Source: Porticoccaceae bacterium UBA1989 (lineage in GTDB: Bacteria; Pseudomonadota; Gammaproteobacteria; Pseudomonadales; Porticoccaceae). From it: a DNA stretch of 36,235 nt. The translations under genes were made by a program, and so were the position numbers. Below the pieces are notes generated by a model, which was not told the origin of the DNA, made no database searches, and worked only from the letters and a program-made list of their open reading frames with translations. Location of the stretch: assembly GCA_002335945.1 (NCBI GenBank), contig DDDD01000016.1, positions 19,328 through 55,562 of the forward strand, read 5' to 3'. Below are positions 7,273-15,175 of the stretch, piece by piece (position 1 is the stretch's first letter; each line of letters begins with the position of its first letter).

Positions 7273-8214
7273 TTAGAATTCTTGCGGTGCAGCTATTCCC
7301 AGAGTACCGGGTATTTTTGCCAGGAACCAGTGTTTGATGCCCCAGTCGAGTATCTCGGTGATGGACTGCTTGGCCAGCGCCGCTGGCGGTTCTTGTTGTA
7401 ACCAAACCAGTGCGGTGAAAAGGTTGTGAGCTTCATTGCCCGGCACCAATGCTGCCGCATGGTTCTGCTTGCTGAGTTTTTGCCCGTTAAGGTTAATGGC
7501 CACAGGCAGGTGCGCATATTCAAGCTGGGAGTAACCCAGGCACTGCTGGAGGTAAATCTGTCGCGGGGTAGAATCCAGTAAATCTGAGCCGCGTGTAATA
7601 TGGGTGATGCCCTGATACTGGTCATCGACCACCACAGCCAGCTGATAGGAAAATAAGCCGTCTCGTCGGCGCAAAACAAAATCTCCCACCTCGGCGCGCA
7701 AACATTGCTGGTAGTGGCCCATAATCTGGTCGGTAAAACTGAGGTGCGCTGCGCCTGTTTGATTTTCTGTTGCGCCTCCTATTCCTGTTTCTGCTGAGAC
7801 AATGTCACCAACATTGAGTCTTATAGCGTTGTCTTTGGCCGCGAGCTGCAGGTAGCGGCACTGACTGTCATAGATACCGCCCAACCGCTGCATGCGCGGA
7901 CGATTACATTGGCAGTAATAGATAAGGTCTTTTTGCTTGAGTTGCTCTAGGGCTTCAAGGTAGCTGGGAAGGCGTTCGCTCTGATAGAGCACATTGCCAT
8001 CCCAGTGCAGGCCATGGGCGTCGAGCTGCCGCAAAATAGTCTCGCTGGCGCCTGGGACTTCTCTGGGTGGGTCTATATCTTCGATGCGCACTAACCAGCG
8101 GCCACCGCGCTGCCTAATATCTAAATAGCTTGCGAGAGCACTGACCAGAGAACCGAAATGAAGGGGGCCTGTCGGGGAGGGAGCGAAGCGCCCAATACTG
8201 CTTAAGGCTGACAT
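7273..8214 (-). CDS. gluQ: Glutamyl-Q tRNA(Asp) synthetase
   Basis: A glutamyl-tRNA synthetase paralogue that lacks an anticodon-binding domain and attaches glutamate to queuosine in tRNA(Asp). The protein is 313 aa. The start motif IGRFAPSPTGPLHFGSL carries the HIGH equivalent. A zinc site CQC then YDSQCRY is present around residues 110-130, and the KMSKS equivalent is GQKLSKQ. Reading upstream to 8244 would use a TTG inside a hairpin, so the ATG at 8212-8214 is chosen. It lies directly downstream of dksA, the usual partner, with a stable hairpin between them that may limit read-through. Confidence 0.93.
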   Translation of the reverse strand: MSALSSIGRFAPSPTGPLHFGSLVSALASYLDIRQRGGRWLVRIEDIDPPREVPGASETILRQLDAHGLHWDGNVLYQSERLPSYLEALEQLKQKDLIYYCQCNRPRMQRLGGIYDSQCRYLQLAAKDNAIRLNVGDIVSAETGIGGATENQTGAAHLSFTDQIMGHYQQCLRAEVGDFVLRRRDGLFSYQLAVVVDDQYQGITHITRGSDLLDSTPRQIYLQQCLGYSQLEYAHLPVAINLNGQKLSKQNHAAALVPGNEAHNLFTALVWLQQEPPAALAKQSITEILDWGIKHWFLAKIPGTLGIAAPQEF

Positions 8215-8231
8215 AAATAAGAAGCAGAATA

Positions 8232-8255
8232 GCCTGTGCAGCAATTTGCACAGGC
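8232..8255 (-). terminator. Hairpin between dksA and gluQ, likely attenuator or terminator
   Basis: A perfect 9-bp stem, GCCTGTGCA / TGCACAGGC, encloses a 6-nt loop and is followed on the minus strand by a T-rich but interrupted tract ending at the gluQ start. In Shigella flexneri a terminator between dksA and gluQ is known to control gluQ expression. A second 18-bp palindrome, GCGGCTAGTACTAGCCGC (8262-8279), spans the dksA stop codon. Confidence 0.65.
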
Positions 8256-8271
8256 ATCCAAGCGGCTAGTA

Positions 8272-8760
8272 CTAGCCGCCGGTAATCTGTCTTTCCTTGA
8301 TTTCATCAAGAGTTTTGCAATCCACACAGAGATTTGCAGTGGGACGAGCTTCGAGCCTGCGGATGCCGATATCAACACCACATTGGTCGCAAAAGCCGTA
8401 GTCGTCTTCTTCCACGCGTAACAGAGTCTTATCAATTTTCTTAATAAGCTTGCGCTCGCGATCACGGGTTCGCAGTTCAAGGCTAAACTCTTCTTCTTGA
8501 GTGGCGCGATCAGCGGGATCTGGGAAATTGGCTGCCTCATCTTTCATATGAGTAACCGTACGGTCAACCTCCTCCATAAGCTCGTGACGCCAAGCTTTAA
8601 GAATCTGCTTGAAGTGCTCACGCTGTTGCTCATTCATGTATTCTTCGTTCTTTTTTTCCACATAGGGAGCAAGACCGTGAAGAGTCACTGAAGACGCATT
8701 AGCTGCCGCTTTAGACTTGGCTGCTGGCTTTTTTACTGTTTTTTCTTTTGTTGTTGGCAT
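8272..8760 (-). CDS. dksA: RNA polymerase-binding transcription factor DksA
   Basis: Binds the secondary channel of RNA polymerase and acts with ppGpp in the stringent response. The 162 aa have a lysine/alanine-rich N-terminal extension (1-22), also seen in Pseudomonas DksA. A coiled coil (about 36-110) carries the tip motif DPADRA (81-86), and a four-cysteine zinc finger follows (C124, C127, C145, C148). All key residues are present. It is divergent from sfsA and followed by gluQ, the standard order. A strong sigma-70-type promoter with a GC-rich discriminator is visible upstream at 8806-8834. Confidence 0.97.
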   Translation of the reverse strand: MPTTKEKTVKKPAAKSKAAANASSVTLHGLAPYVEKKNEEYMNEQQREHFKQILKAWRHELMEEVDRTVTHMKDEAANFPDPADRATQEEEFSLELRTRDRERKLIKKIDKTLLRVEEDDYGFCDQCGVDIGIRRLEARPTANLCVDCKTLDEIKERQITGG

Positions 8761-8805
8761 TCATCAAATCCGTTGTTGATTTTGAGCTAAAAAACGGGAC
8801 TGGCC

Positions 8806-8834
8806 GTTATAGAGATATTCGACCAATATATCAA
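8806..8834 (-). promoter_or_regulatory. sigma-70 promoter of dksA
   Basis: On the minus strand TTGATA (8834-8829) and TATAAC (8811-8806), each matching 5 of 6 consensus bases, are exactly 17 bp apart. The bases after the -10 are GC-rich (GGCCAG), as in promoters under stringent control, which would allow feedback by DksA/ppGpp. The leader would be about 40 nt. Confidence 0.7.
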
Positions 8835-8997
8835 GGAAAACTTCTATTTCAGCCCTATAAAAATTCTATTAAGGGGGGTCAAATTTTCAATAATCAGCCA
8901 ACTAATAGTAGACCATTGTTGTAGAATTCCCCCAGACACTGATATTTTCACTGTTACATGAAGCCATTACGCGTTATTAATAGGGTCCACCGCACCG

Positions 8998-9732
8998 ATG
9001 AAAAACACCCCAGCATTCTTCCCGGCCACCTTTATTAAACGTTACAAGCGGTTTTTTGCCGATGTGCTAGATCAGCAGGGTAATCTTCTTACTCTGCACT
9101 GCCCCAATACCGGATCAATGAAGAACTGCCTGGTGGAGGGCTCTCCCTGCTGGTACTCATTGTCCGATAATCCCAAGCGCAAGCTGCCCGGTACCCTGGA
9201 AATCGTCACTACCAGCCATGGTGCTCTAGCGGGGGTTAATACCTCAAGACCTAACCATCTGGCTCGTGAAGTAATAGAGGCGGGACTGGTGCCCCAGCTG
9301 CAGGGCTATGATCAGCTGCGCACCGAGGTGCGTTACGGGGAGGAAAAAAGTCGCATTGATTTGCTGTTGGGTACTGCAGACTCCGATCTGGGGCTCTGCT
9401 ATATCGAGGTCAAGAATGTGACTCTGGATATGGGCGAGGGTCTAGCCATGTTCCCTGATTCTGTGACCAGCCGCGGCACTAAGCACCTACGAGAGTTAAT
9501 GGCCATGGTTGCGGCAGGGCATCGCGCAGTACTGTTTTTTTGTGTGCAGCTCAGTGGCGTTGAGCGGGTGGAAGTCGCCACTGACATAGACCCGGTCTAT
9601 GCCGCGACCATGATCCAGGCCATCGTCGCAGGGGTCGAGGTTATTGCCTGGCGGGCAATATTAACCCCGGAAGAAATCCGCCTGGAGGGTCCTGTTAGCT
9701 GTCTTCAAGATCTGCCAATGCCTGTTCTCTAA
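8998..9732 (+). CDS. sfsA: DNA/RNA nuclease family protein SfsA (sugar fermentation stimulation protein)
   Basis: Of 244 aa, matching the family length. Conserved blocks are FIKRYKRFFADV near the N-terminus, TLHCPNTGSMKNCL, YSLSDNPKRKLPGT, GEEKSRIDLLL, CYIEVKNVTL, MFPDSVTSRGTKHLRELM and AVLFFCVQ. The SRIDLLL...YIEVKNV pattern is the PD-(D/E)xK-like nuclease core of the family. The E. coli gene was named for an effect on maltose use, and the cellular role remains poorly defined. The ATG at 8998 is the only in-frame start near the conserved N-terminus; the ribosome site is weak. Its last 38 bp overlap the convergent Rieske gene. Confidence 0.93.
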   Translation: MKNTPAFFPATFIKRYKRFFADVLDQQGNLLTLHCPNTGSMKNCLVEGSPCWYSLSDNPKRKLPGTLEIVTTSHGALAGVNTSRPNHLAREVIEAGLVPQLQGYDQLRTEVRYGEEKSRIDLLLGTADSDLGLCYIEVKNVTLDMGEGLAMFPDSVTSRGTKHLRELMAMVAAGHRAVLFFCVQLSGVERVEVATDIDPVYAATMIQAIVAGVEVIAWRAILTPEEIRLEGPVSCLQDLPMPVL

Positions 9733-10096
9733 GATTTAAGGGGGCTGCGGGTAGTGTTTGATCTGCGGCCACGAAGTAGTCTTTTTCGGCAGCGCGCAGT
9801 GTCACGGGCTGCAATCGTTGCCCGGTGCAGGGCCCGGCAATACACTTTCCACTGTCGATATGAAATAGCGCGCCATGGGAGGAGCATTGAATCAGTGCGT
9901 TGTCGAGGTCAAGAAACTTATTCGGTGCCCAATTTAGTGGGATACCCAAATGGGGACAGATATTCCAATAGGCATGCAGCTGGTTGTCTTGGCGAATAGC
10001 AAACAGGCGCCGATCATCAATGGTTAATTCAATAGCCTGCTGTTCTTCAAGGTCGTCAAGATTGCACAGGGGAATTTCTCGGTCTAGCTTATCCAT
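9695..10096 (-). CDS. Small Rieske [2Fe-2S] ferredoxin-like protein
   Basis: A 133-aa soluble protein made of one Rieske domain. The ligand boxes are CPHLG (about residues 48-52) and CSSHGALF about 20 residues on, giving the two cysteines and two histidines of the cluster. No catalytic oxygenase domain, signal peptide or membrane helix is present, so it is probably an electron carrier or small reductase subunit; a NirD-like role is not excluded. The frame extends to a TTG at 10111, but the ATG at 10096, with GAGG about 9 bases upstream, is preferred. The start overlaps the htpX stop by 8 bp, so the genes are coupled. Its 3' end overlaps the end of sfsA on the other strand. Confidence 0.85.
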   Translation of the reverse strand: MDKLDREIPLCNLDDLEEQQAIELTIDDRRLFAIRQDNQLHAYWNICPHLGIPLNWAPNKFLDLDNALIQCSSHGALFHIDSGKCIAGPCTGQRLQPVTLRAAEKDYFVAADQTLPAAPLNLREQALADLEDS

Positions 10097-10979
10097 ACTT
10101 AAGGGCCTCAATGCGCTCTTCTAACGGGGGGTGAGTCATAAATAATCTTGATTTCTTGCGCTTCCAACCACTGGATATACCGAAGGCAGTCATGGTGTCG
10201 GGCATCTGGTTAGGTACATGGGCCTGAGTTTCTGCCTGTAGTTTTTGTAGCGCACCAATCATTGCTGATCGGCCCGCAAGCTGCGCACCGGCTTTGTCGG
10301 CGCGAAATTCCCGCTGTCGAGAAAACCACATAACAATGGTTGAGGCCAGAATACCTAGACAGATCTCAGCGACGATGGTGGTTATCCAATAGCCGAGGCC
10401 AAGGCCGCGCTGATTTTTGAGCACGACACGGTCAACAAAGAAGCCAATCACGCGTGCGGCAAACATAACAAAGGTGTTAACCACGCCCTGCACCAGAGCC
10501 AGGGTAATCATGTCGCCATTGGCAACATGGCCAATCTCGTGGGCCAGTACTGCCTTGGCTTCGTCTTTGCTAAACCGCTCTAGAAGGCCTGCACTAACAG
10601 CAACTAGTGCGTTGTTTCTGTTCCAGCCTGTGGCAAAGGCATTTGACTGTTGCGCGGGGAAAATACCCACCTCAGGCATGCCTATATTGGCTTTTTTGGC
10701 GAGCTCTGCGACCGTTGTCAGCAACCAGCGTTCCTGGGCGTTCTGTGGCTCTTTAATAATCTGTGTACGACTCGACATTTTGGCTATAAATTTTGATAGC
10801 AGCAGGGATATCAGCGAGCCGGAAAAACCAAATACAGCACAGAATATCAGCAGTGCTTTTAGATCGAGGTCCATGCCATTGTCGGCAAGAATACTCTCAA
10901 CCCCTAGCAGTCGCAGGGAAATGCTGGCAATAACAATAATGGCCAGGTTAGTCGCGAGGAATAAACCAATTCTATACAA
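10089..10979 (-). CDS. htpX: Membrane-bound zinc metalloprotease HtpX
   Basis: Inner-membrane protease of family M48 that degrades misfolded membrane proteins. The 296 aa carry two N-terminal membrane segments, the zinc motif HEIGH (147-151), further membrane segments around 160-235 and the third ligand in FSRQREFRADKAG (E224). No ATG fits. A TTG at 10979-10977 gives MYRIGLFLATNLA, which lines up with the E. coli HtpX start, and has GGAG six bases before it. The longer frame to 11048 also begins at TTG but adds residues unlike the family. It is followed by the overlapping Rieske gene. Confidence 0.93.
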   Translation of the reverse strand: MYRIGLFLATNLAIIVIASISLRLLGVESILADNGMDLDLKALLIFCAVFGFSGSLISLLLSKFIAKMSSRTQIIKEPQNAQERWLLTTVAELAKKANIGMPEVGIFPAQQSNAFATGWNRNNALVAVSAGLLERFSKDEAKAVLAHEIGHVANGDMITLALVQGVVNTFVMFAARVIGFFVDRVVLKNQRGLGLGYWITTIVAEICLGILASTIVMWFSRQREFRADKAGAQLAGRSAMIGALQKLQAETQAHVPNQMPDTMTAFGISSGWKRKKSRLFMTHPPLEERIEALKYG

Positions 10980-11122
10980 AGCGTTCTCCAGGTTGATGGT
11001 GGTTGTTGGTCTCAGACTTATAGATGCGGGCAACAAAACAAAATTCAACTATATTGATAGAGTAACTTTGTTTAAGCCAGGACGGCAATTGTTAGTACTA
11101 CAAAATAAAAAGGGATCAAGGA

Positions 11123-11593
11123 ATGAACAGATTATTACAGAGTAAGGCTATCTCTGGTTATATTTTATTACTTGTATTGATGACCTCGGGCTGTGCTAGC
11201 TTAAAGCAGCAGTCGCCAGATGTACTGCTGTCTGACCTGGCGCTATTGCCGTCTCAGGGTTTGGCACCGCGCTTTAGCGTTACCATGGCGCTGATTAACC
11301 CCAATAACTCAGAGATGGATATTGAGGGAGGCTCGTTTCGGCTCTATTTGCAAAATAGCCGTGTGGCGGCGGGGGTAATTGAAAAGCCCTTTATGGTGCC
11401 CGCTTTGGGCCAGTCAACATTTACAGCCCATTGCACGGGAGATCTTATTGGCGGTGCTTCGCTGTTTCATAAATTAATGAAGTCCAATGCCCATGCGGTT
11501 GAATACCAGCTAGAGGTGAAGCTCCATGAGGGCAATCGGTTTATGCCAATCCTGTTGAATCGCACTGGAGTGGTTAATCTCTCCGGACTTTAA
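11123..11593 (+). CDS. LEA type 2 (WHy-domain) family lipoprotein
   Basis: 156 aa with an N-terminal hydrophobic segment and a lipobox-like MTSGC (C24, followed by A at +2), so it is probably lipidated. The rest resembles the water-stress/LEA_2 fold found in many gammaproteobacterial lipoproteins: LLPSQGLAPRFSVTMALINPNNSEMDIEGGSFRLYLQN, with the strand pattern continuing through GVIEKPFMVPALGQSTF. The function of this family in bacteria is not established. The start has AAGGGA in front. The stop TAATG overlaps the start of a possible 39-aa ORF. Confidence 0.8.
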   Translation: MNRLLQSKAISGYILLLVLMTSGCASLKQQSPDVLLSDLALLPSQGLAPRFSVTMALINPNNSEMDIEGGSFRLYLQNSRVAAGVIEKPFMVPALGQSTFTAHCTGDLIGGASLFHKLMKSNAHAVEYQLEVKLHEGNRFMPILLNRTGVVNLSGL

Positions 11594-11712
11594 TGTCTGG
11601 CACGTTAATTAGCGGCTCCTTAGTAGGAATATTTGGCAGGGCTTTTTTAACAGTCGCTTTACTTCTGGCCATTCACGCAACAGACTCTGCACCTATTCAA
11701 AGGCATTGTTGA
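11593..11712 (+). CDS. Possible 39-aa hydrophobic small protein
   Basis: The ATG overlaps the stop of the lipoprotein gene (TAATG) and the TGA lies one base before the ATG of the VanY-like gene, a spacing typical of translationally coupled genes. The peptide has one hydrophobic stretch, AFLTVALLLAIHA (about 18-30), after a single arginine. I do not recognise it. It could be a chance ORF or the remnant of a signal sequence in another frame from the next gene. Confidence 0.3.
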   Translation: MSGTLISGSLVGIFGRAFLTVALLLAIHATDSAPIQRHC

Positions 11713-11713
11713 T

Positions 11714-12388
11714 ATGGCTGATCACGATATTTTAACGGGCTCCACTGAGCATCATTTGCGCCGGCTGAATCCTGCCCAGCCCATTATGATCCATGCTCAG
11801 GTGGTGGAGCCGTTTGTTGCGCTCCAGGCGCAGGCCGCAAAGCAGGGCTTTGACCTTCAAATCTGCAGTGGCTTTCGCTCCTTTGAGCGTCAGTTACATA
11901 TCTGGAATGGGAAACTGTCAGGATTGCGCCCGGTGGTCGATAAGGCGGGTAGTCCCATCGTGCTTGAGGCGCTGAGCCCCTGGGATCAAATACAGGCAGT
12001 ACTGCGTTGGTCGGCGCTTCCCGGTGCATCGCGCCATCATTGGGGAACGGACTTTGATGTCTATGATGCGGCGGCGATGCCCGAGGGCTATCAGATACAG
12101 CTGACGCCGGAAGAAGTTGAGGGCGCTGGGATTTTTGCCCCCATGCATGATTGGCTGGATAGTTCTTTTGATGGAGACTCCCTCGGATTCTATCGTCCCT
12201 ATGGCACGGATAAGGGTGGTGTTGCTCCAGAGCGCTGGCATCTTAGCTATGCGCCTATTGCCGATATATATGCCCGAGAGCACAGTGCCGATGTGATTGC
12301 CGAGCGGCTTGTGGGCAGCGAATTATTATTATTGGATGTGGTGTTGGAAAATCTCGATGAGATTGTTCAGCGCTTTGTTCAGGTTTGA
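11714..12388 (+). CDS. VanY-like D-alanyl-D-alanine carboxypeptidase (M15B)
   Basis: 224 aa with the zinc-peptidase motifs of M15B: SGFRSFERQ (about 53-61), SRHHWGTDFDVYD (the SxHxxGxxxD box, about 105-117) and PERWHLSY (the ExWH box with the third ligand, about 176-183). These enzymes cleave the terminal D-Ala of peptidoglycan peptides. No signal peptide is present, so a cytoplasmic substrate such as recycled muropeptides is likely; signal-less relatives are known in Pseudomonas. It follows the lipoprotein and the possible small ORF on the same strand and is followed by cysE. Confidence 0.85.
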   Translation: MADHDILTGSTEHHLRRLNPAQPIMIHAQVVEPFVALQAQAAKQGFDLQICSGFRSFERQLHIWNGKLSGLRPVVDKAGSPIVLEALSPWDQIQAVLRWSALPGASRHHWGTDFDVYDAAAMPEGYQIQLTPEEVEGAGIFAPMHDWLDSSFDGDSLGFYRPYGTDKGGVAPERWHLSYAPIADIYAREHSADVIAERLVGSELLLLDVVLENLDEIVQRFVQV

Positions 12389-12430
12389 TAGGGTTTTTTT
12401 GGCTCAACGCTTTTACAGGAATGACACAGA

Positions 12431-13225
12431 ATGAAAAATACTGACCCAATCTGGGACATTATTGTTAGCGAGGCACAGCAAGCGGCGGTCGAAGAGCCTG
12501 TGCTCGGGCATTTTTTCCAGAGGTCGATTCTTAATCACCCGAGCCTAGATACGGCGCTGAGCTATAATCTGGCGGAACAGTTGGCCAGTCCAGCATTGCC
12601 AGCAGAGACCATAGCTCAGGTGATTACAGAGGCTTTGCAAGCAGATGAGGGTATCGGCGAGAGTATTCGTCTCGATATCAAAGCGTCTTTTGAACGGGAT
12701 GCCGCCTGTGATCGCCATTTAACCCCAATCCTCTATTACAAAGGCTTTCAGGCACTTCAGTTACAGCGAATTTCCCATTGGCTATGGCTGCAGGATCGCC
12801 GTGCCCTGGCGCTATTTTTTCAAAACCAAATTTCTGAAACCTTTGCTGTGGATATTCATCCAGGGGCGCAGATGGGCTCGGGCATTATGATCGACCATGC
12901 CACGGGTCTGGTTATTGGCGAAACCGCTATTATTGGCAATGACGTCTCTATTCTCCACTCGGTAACGCTGGGTGGCAGCGGCTGTAAAGGTGGCAGTCGC
13001 CATCCCCATATAGGCAATGGCGTCATGATCAGTGCGGGCTCTAAAATTCTCGGTAATATCTCTGTCGGGGATGGGGTCAAAATAGGTGCTGGAAGTCTGG
13101 TGCTTGACGATGTGCCTGCCCATGTCACTGTGGCAGGGGTGCCGGCAAAAATAGTGGGTCGTCCTAGTGAGAAAGCCCCAGCATTGGAGATGGATCAGCA
13201 TCTGGAACAAGATTCCCAAGCCTGA
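12431..13225 (+). CDS. cysE: Serine O-acetyltransferase (copy 1)
   Basis: Makes O-acetylserine from serine and acetyl-CoA, the first step of cysteine synthesis. The 264 aa have the N-terminal helical SATase domain (DPIWDIIVSEAQQAA...) and a C-terminal left-handed beta-helix with hexapeptide repeats. The catalytic segment is DIHPGAQMGSGIMIDHATGL, and VTLGGSG and the acetyl-CoA loop GVPAKIVG follow. In E. coli the final residues, ending in isoleucine, dock into CysK. This tail ends LEMDQHLEQDSQA without isoleucine, so the classical cysteine synthase complex is doubtful. A paralogue lies at 22119-22934. Confidence 0.93.
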   Translation: MKNTDPIWDIIVSEAQQAAVEEPVLGHFFQRSILNHPSLDTALSYNLAEQLASPALPAETIAQVITEALQADEGIGESIRLDIKASFERDAACDRHLTPILYYKGFQALQLQRISHWLWLQDRRALALFFQNQISETFAVDIHPGAQMGSGIMIDHATGLVIGETAIIGNDVSILHSVTLGGSGCKGGSRHPHIGNGVMISAGSKILGNISVGDGVKIGAGSLVLDDVPAHVTVAGVPAKIVGRPSEKAPALEMDQHLEQDSQA

Positions 13226-13356
13226 ATACATAGACCTCCCTCAAATTCATCCTCAAAGATGTGACTGAGTTACTGTTATTTGCCTGCGAAATTTGTATTT
13301 CCTGAGAATTTGTTCCAATACTTAGAGAACATTGCCAGTCAGGAGAGGTAAAGCGC

Positions 13357-13848
13357 ATGTCAGAATCGGAACTAGAGCTAGACGCTGAGCTGTTTGATGT
13401 TTTGTTTCGCGGTGAGATTCAGGCGGGTCAGAATGTCGAACAGGTAAAGCAGCGTGTCGGTGTAATATTCAAGTTAGATGAGGCCAAGCTAGAACGGCTT
13501 TTTTCAGGTCAAACCCCCTATCTTAAGCGCAATACAGATATCACTAGTGCGGATAAAATTCTTTGCGCGATGGAGCATGCCGGTGCCATCGCGGAGGTGA
13601 TTGCCTGTGCTGTGGAACCTCAGGTTTTGTCGATGGCGCCACTGGGTGCCAATGTGCTGCCTGAGCAGGGTAGCGCGTCTGGTGAGGAATCGACACCTGC
13701 CCTAGATCCGGAGAAACTGGCTGCGCTTGCCGGGATGGTTGCAGAGCCAACGGGGGCCTATGTTCTTAATGCCGAGGAGCAGTCTGAGGTCGCGTCATTG
13801 GATATAGACACCTCGCATCTCAGTCTGGAAGATCCGGAGGACACCTAG
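13357..13848 (+). CDS. Conserved hypothetical acidic protein
   Basis: 163 aa, cytoplasmic, no signal or membrane segment. The first 85 residues resemble a short domain found singly or at the N-terminus of other proteins in gammaproteobacteria: FDVLFRGEIQAGQNVEQVKQ..., then FKLDEAKLERLFSGQTPYLKRN...SADKILCAMEHAGAIAEV. The pattern is a gain-of-contact alpha/beta fold ending in a basic loop and an amphipathic helix. The C-terminal half is low-complexity and acidic (ends HLSLEDPEDT). No function can be assigned. The start has AGGAG 8 bases upstream. It follows cysE by 131 bp and is convergent with the YtjB-like gene. Confidence 0.75.
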   Translation: MSESELELDAELFDVLFRGEIQAGQNVEQVKQRVGVIFKLDEAKLERLFSGQTPYLKRNTDITSADKILCAMEHAGAIAEVIACAVEPQVLSMAPLGANVLPEQGSASGEESTPALDPEKLAALAGMVAEPTGAYVLNAEEQSEVASLDIDTSHLSLEDPEDT

Positions 13849-13868
13849 GTAGCTTTAACCTAGGGCGC

Positions 13869-15071
13869 TTATAAACAGACGCCGGCCAGGTGCAAAATCT
13901 GTGTTTCTAACAGCTTCTGGCGCCCTTCTGGAAAACCCTGTAAAACAAAGCAGTTATTTTCATCGGCTTGAAAGCGCGCTATGGATGAAAGTTCTTCAAT
14001 ATTGTACTCCGTACAATAAATAGCAATCACCCCTTCCTCAAGTCTATCCGCAAGTTCAGCGGAGCTGCGCTTGAGTGCCGCCATTCCTTCATGGTGCCGA
14101 AATAGGGGTAATGTCGGCAGGTTATCGCTGCACAGGGTCCAGTTAATATCTAGATCCACGCCCAGTTTAGTGCCCAGTCGCTCGAGTAACTGTTGCAGGG
14201 AGTAAACCGCCATCAGGCACACCAACAGATGCTGCTTAGAGCTCTGGGTCGAGCGAATATAGAAACAGATGCTGCCGTCTGAACCCTCTATTCGTTGGCC
14301 CCCATAGAGCTCTAGCGCTCGCGAGGTACAGTAATCAATTTTTTCGAACAGCAGCTCAAGGTTTTCGCGGTTGAGCTGCTTATTAAGCCGCTGGCGATTC
14401 TTGATGGTGGCGGTGACCATGGAATAGTAGTAGCCGCTGGCAACATGTTCGTCGGTCTGACCGCCAGTGGATAACAGCGGCTGAATACGGGCCTCTAGGG
14501 CACTAATTTCATCCACAATCGACTCGGCACTACCCGGCAATCGGTTGGTCAAAATGCGCAGGCGGCGGGCAAACTGCTCGGCAAACTTAACGCTGGCATA
14601 GGTCGTGGCGCCTGCAAACAGCAACCACAACAGCAACCAGCTCAAAAATACATTCCGGTACTGGCTGTAGATTGGGCTACTATTGACTTCAATATAAACG
14701 GTTCCCGCCTGGGTGTTCTGCAGCTCGACCGGGGCGCTGACGGTCTCCATATTCTCTGGCGTCTCACCCGACTGTTTACTCTGGGTTACTAGCTCATTGC
14801 TCACATTGTAGAAACTGGCGCTGTATATGGCCGGGTCCTCTGTCGCGCTGCGCAGGGCAACCTGAATACTAATGGTGTCATCATTAAATAAGGGGGTGCG
14901 AATCAGTTCCACTAGCTGGCCAATGGAGGTTCGGCTTTTGTCGGCAACGGCATGATTGGCTAGACTGGAGGTTTGGGTAGACAGAATAATCCAGCTGAAT
15001 AACCCAAGAACTAGATTAGCGCAGAGCACGATTGCAGGAAATTTTTTAGCCATCGAATATTGACGATGCAT
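13869..15071 (-). CDS. AhpA/YtjB (SMP_2) family membrane protein
   Basis: A 400-aa inner-membrane protein with two membrane segments (about 10-30 and 138-160) around a periplasmic domain, then a cytoplasmic part of about 240 residues. It is divergent from serB, exactly as ytjB (smp) is in E. coli and its homologue in Pseudomonas. The periplasmic-loop layout (...SLANHAVADKSRTSIGQLVELIRTPLF...) resembles a small sensor domain. Its biochemical role is unknown. The frame reaches an ATG at 15113, but the ATG at 15071 has GGGAG six bases upstream and gives MHRQYSMAKKF, so it is chosen. A tandem 10-bp duplication TGAATTTAAT lies between the two ATGs (15083-15102). Confidence 0.8.
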   Translation of the reverse strand: MHRQYSMAKKFPAIVLCANLVLGLFSWIILSTQTSSLANHAVADKSRTSIGQLVELIRTPLFNDDTISIQVALRSATEDPAIYSASFYNVSNELVTQSKQSGETPENMETVSAPVELQNTQAGTVYIEVNSSPIYSQYRNVFLSWLLLWLLFAGATTYASVKFAEQFARRLRILTNRLPGSAESIVDEISALEARIQPLLSTGGQTDEHVASGYYYSMVTATIKNRQRLNKQLNRENLELLFEKIDYCTSRALELYGGQRIEGSDGSICFYIRSTQSSKQHLLVCLMAVYSLQQLLERLGTKLGVDLDINWTLCSDNLPTLPLFRHHEGMAALKRSSAELADRLEEGVIAIYCTEYNIEELSSIARFQADENNCFVLQGFPEGRQKLLETQILHLAGVCL

Positions 15072-15175
15072 CCTGTGCTCCCTGAATTTAATTGAATTTA
15101 ATTTGCCGCGCATTCTATCCTATTCCCACAACTTTACTATAATGGCGACCTCAAAAATAACGGCGGCAGCAATCT

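Noticed and set aside
10417..11145. Long plus-strand ORF of 242 aa opposite htpX
   Set aside because: It is antisense to the clear HtpX frame, has no family features and its composition reflects the opposite strand.
11593..12388. Frameshifted gene: signal peptide plus VanY peptidase
   Set aside because: Signal-less VanY-like relatives starting at the same LTG...HL region are known, so no frameshift is needed; kept only as a small-ORF observation.
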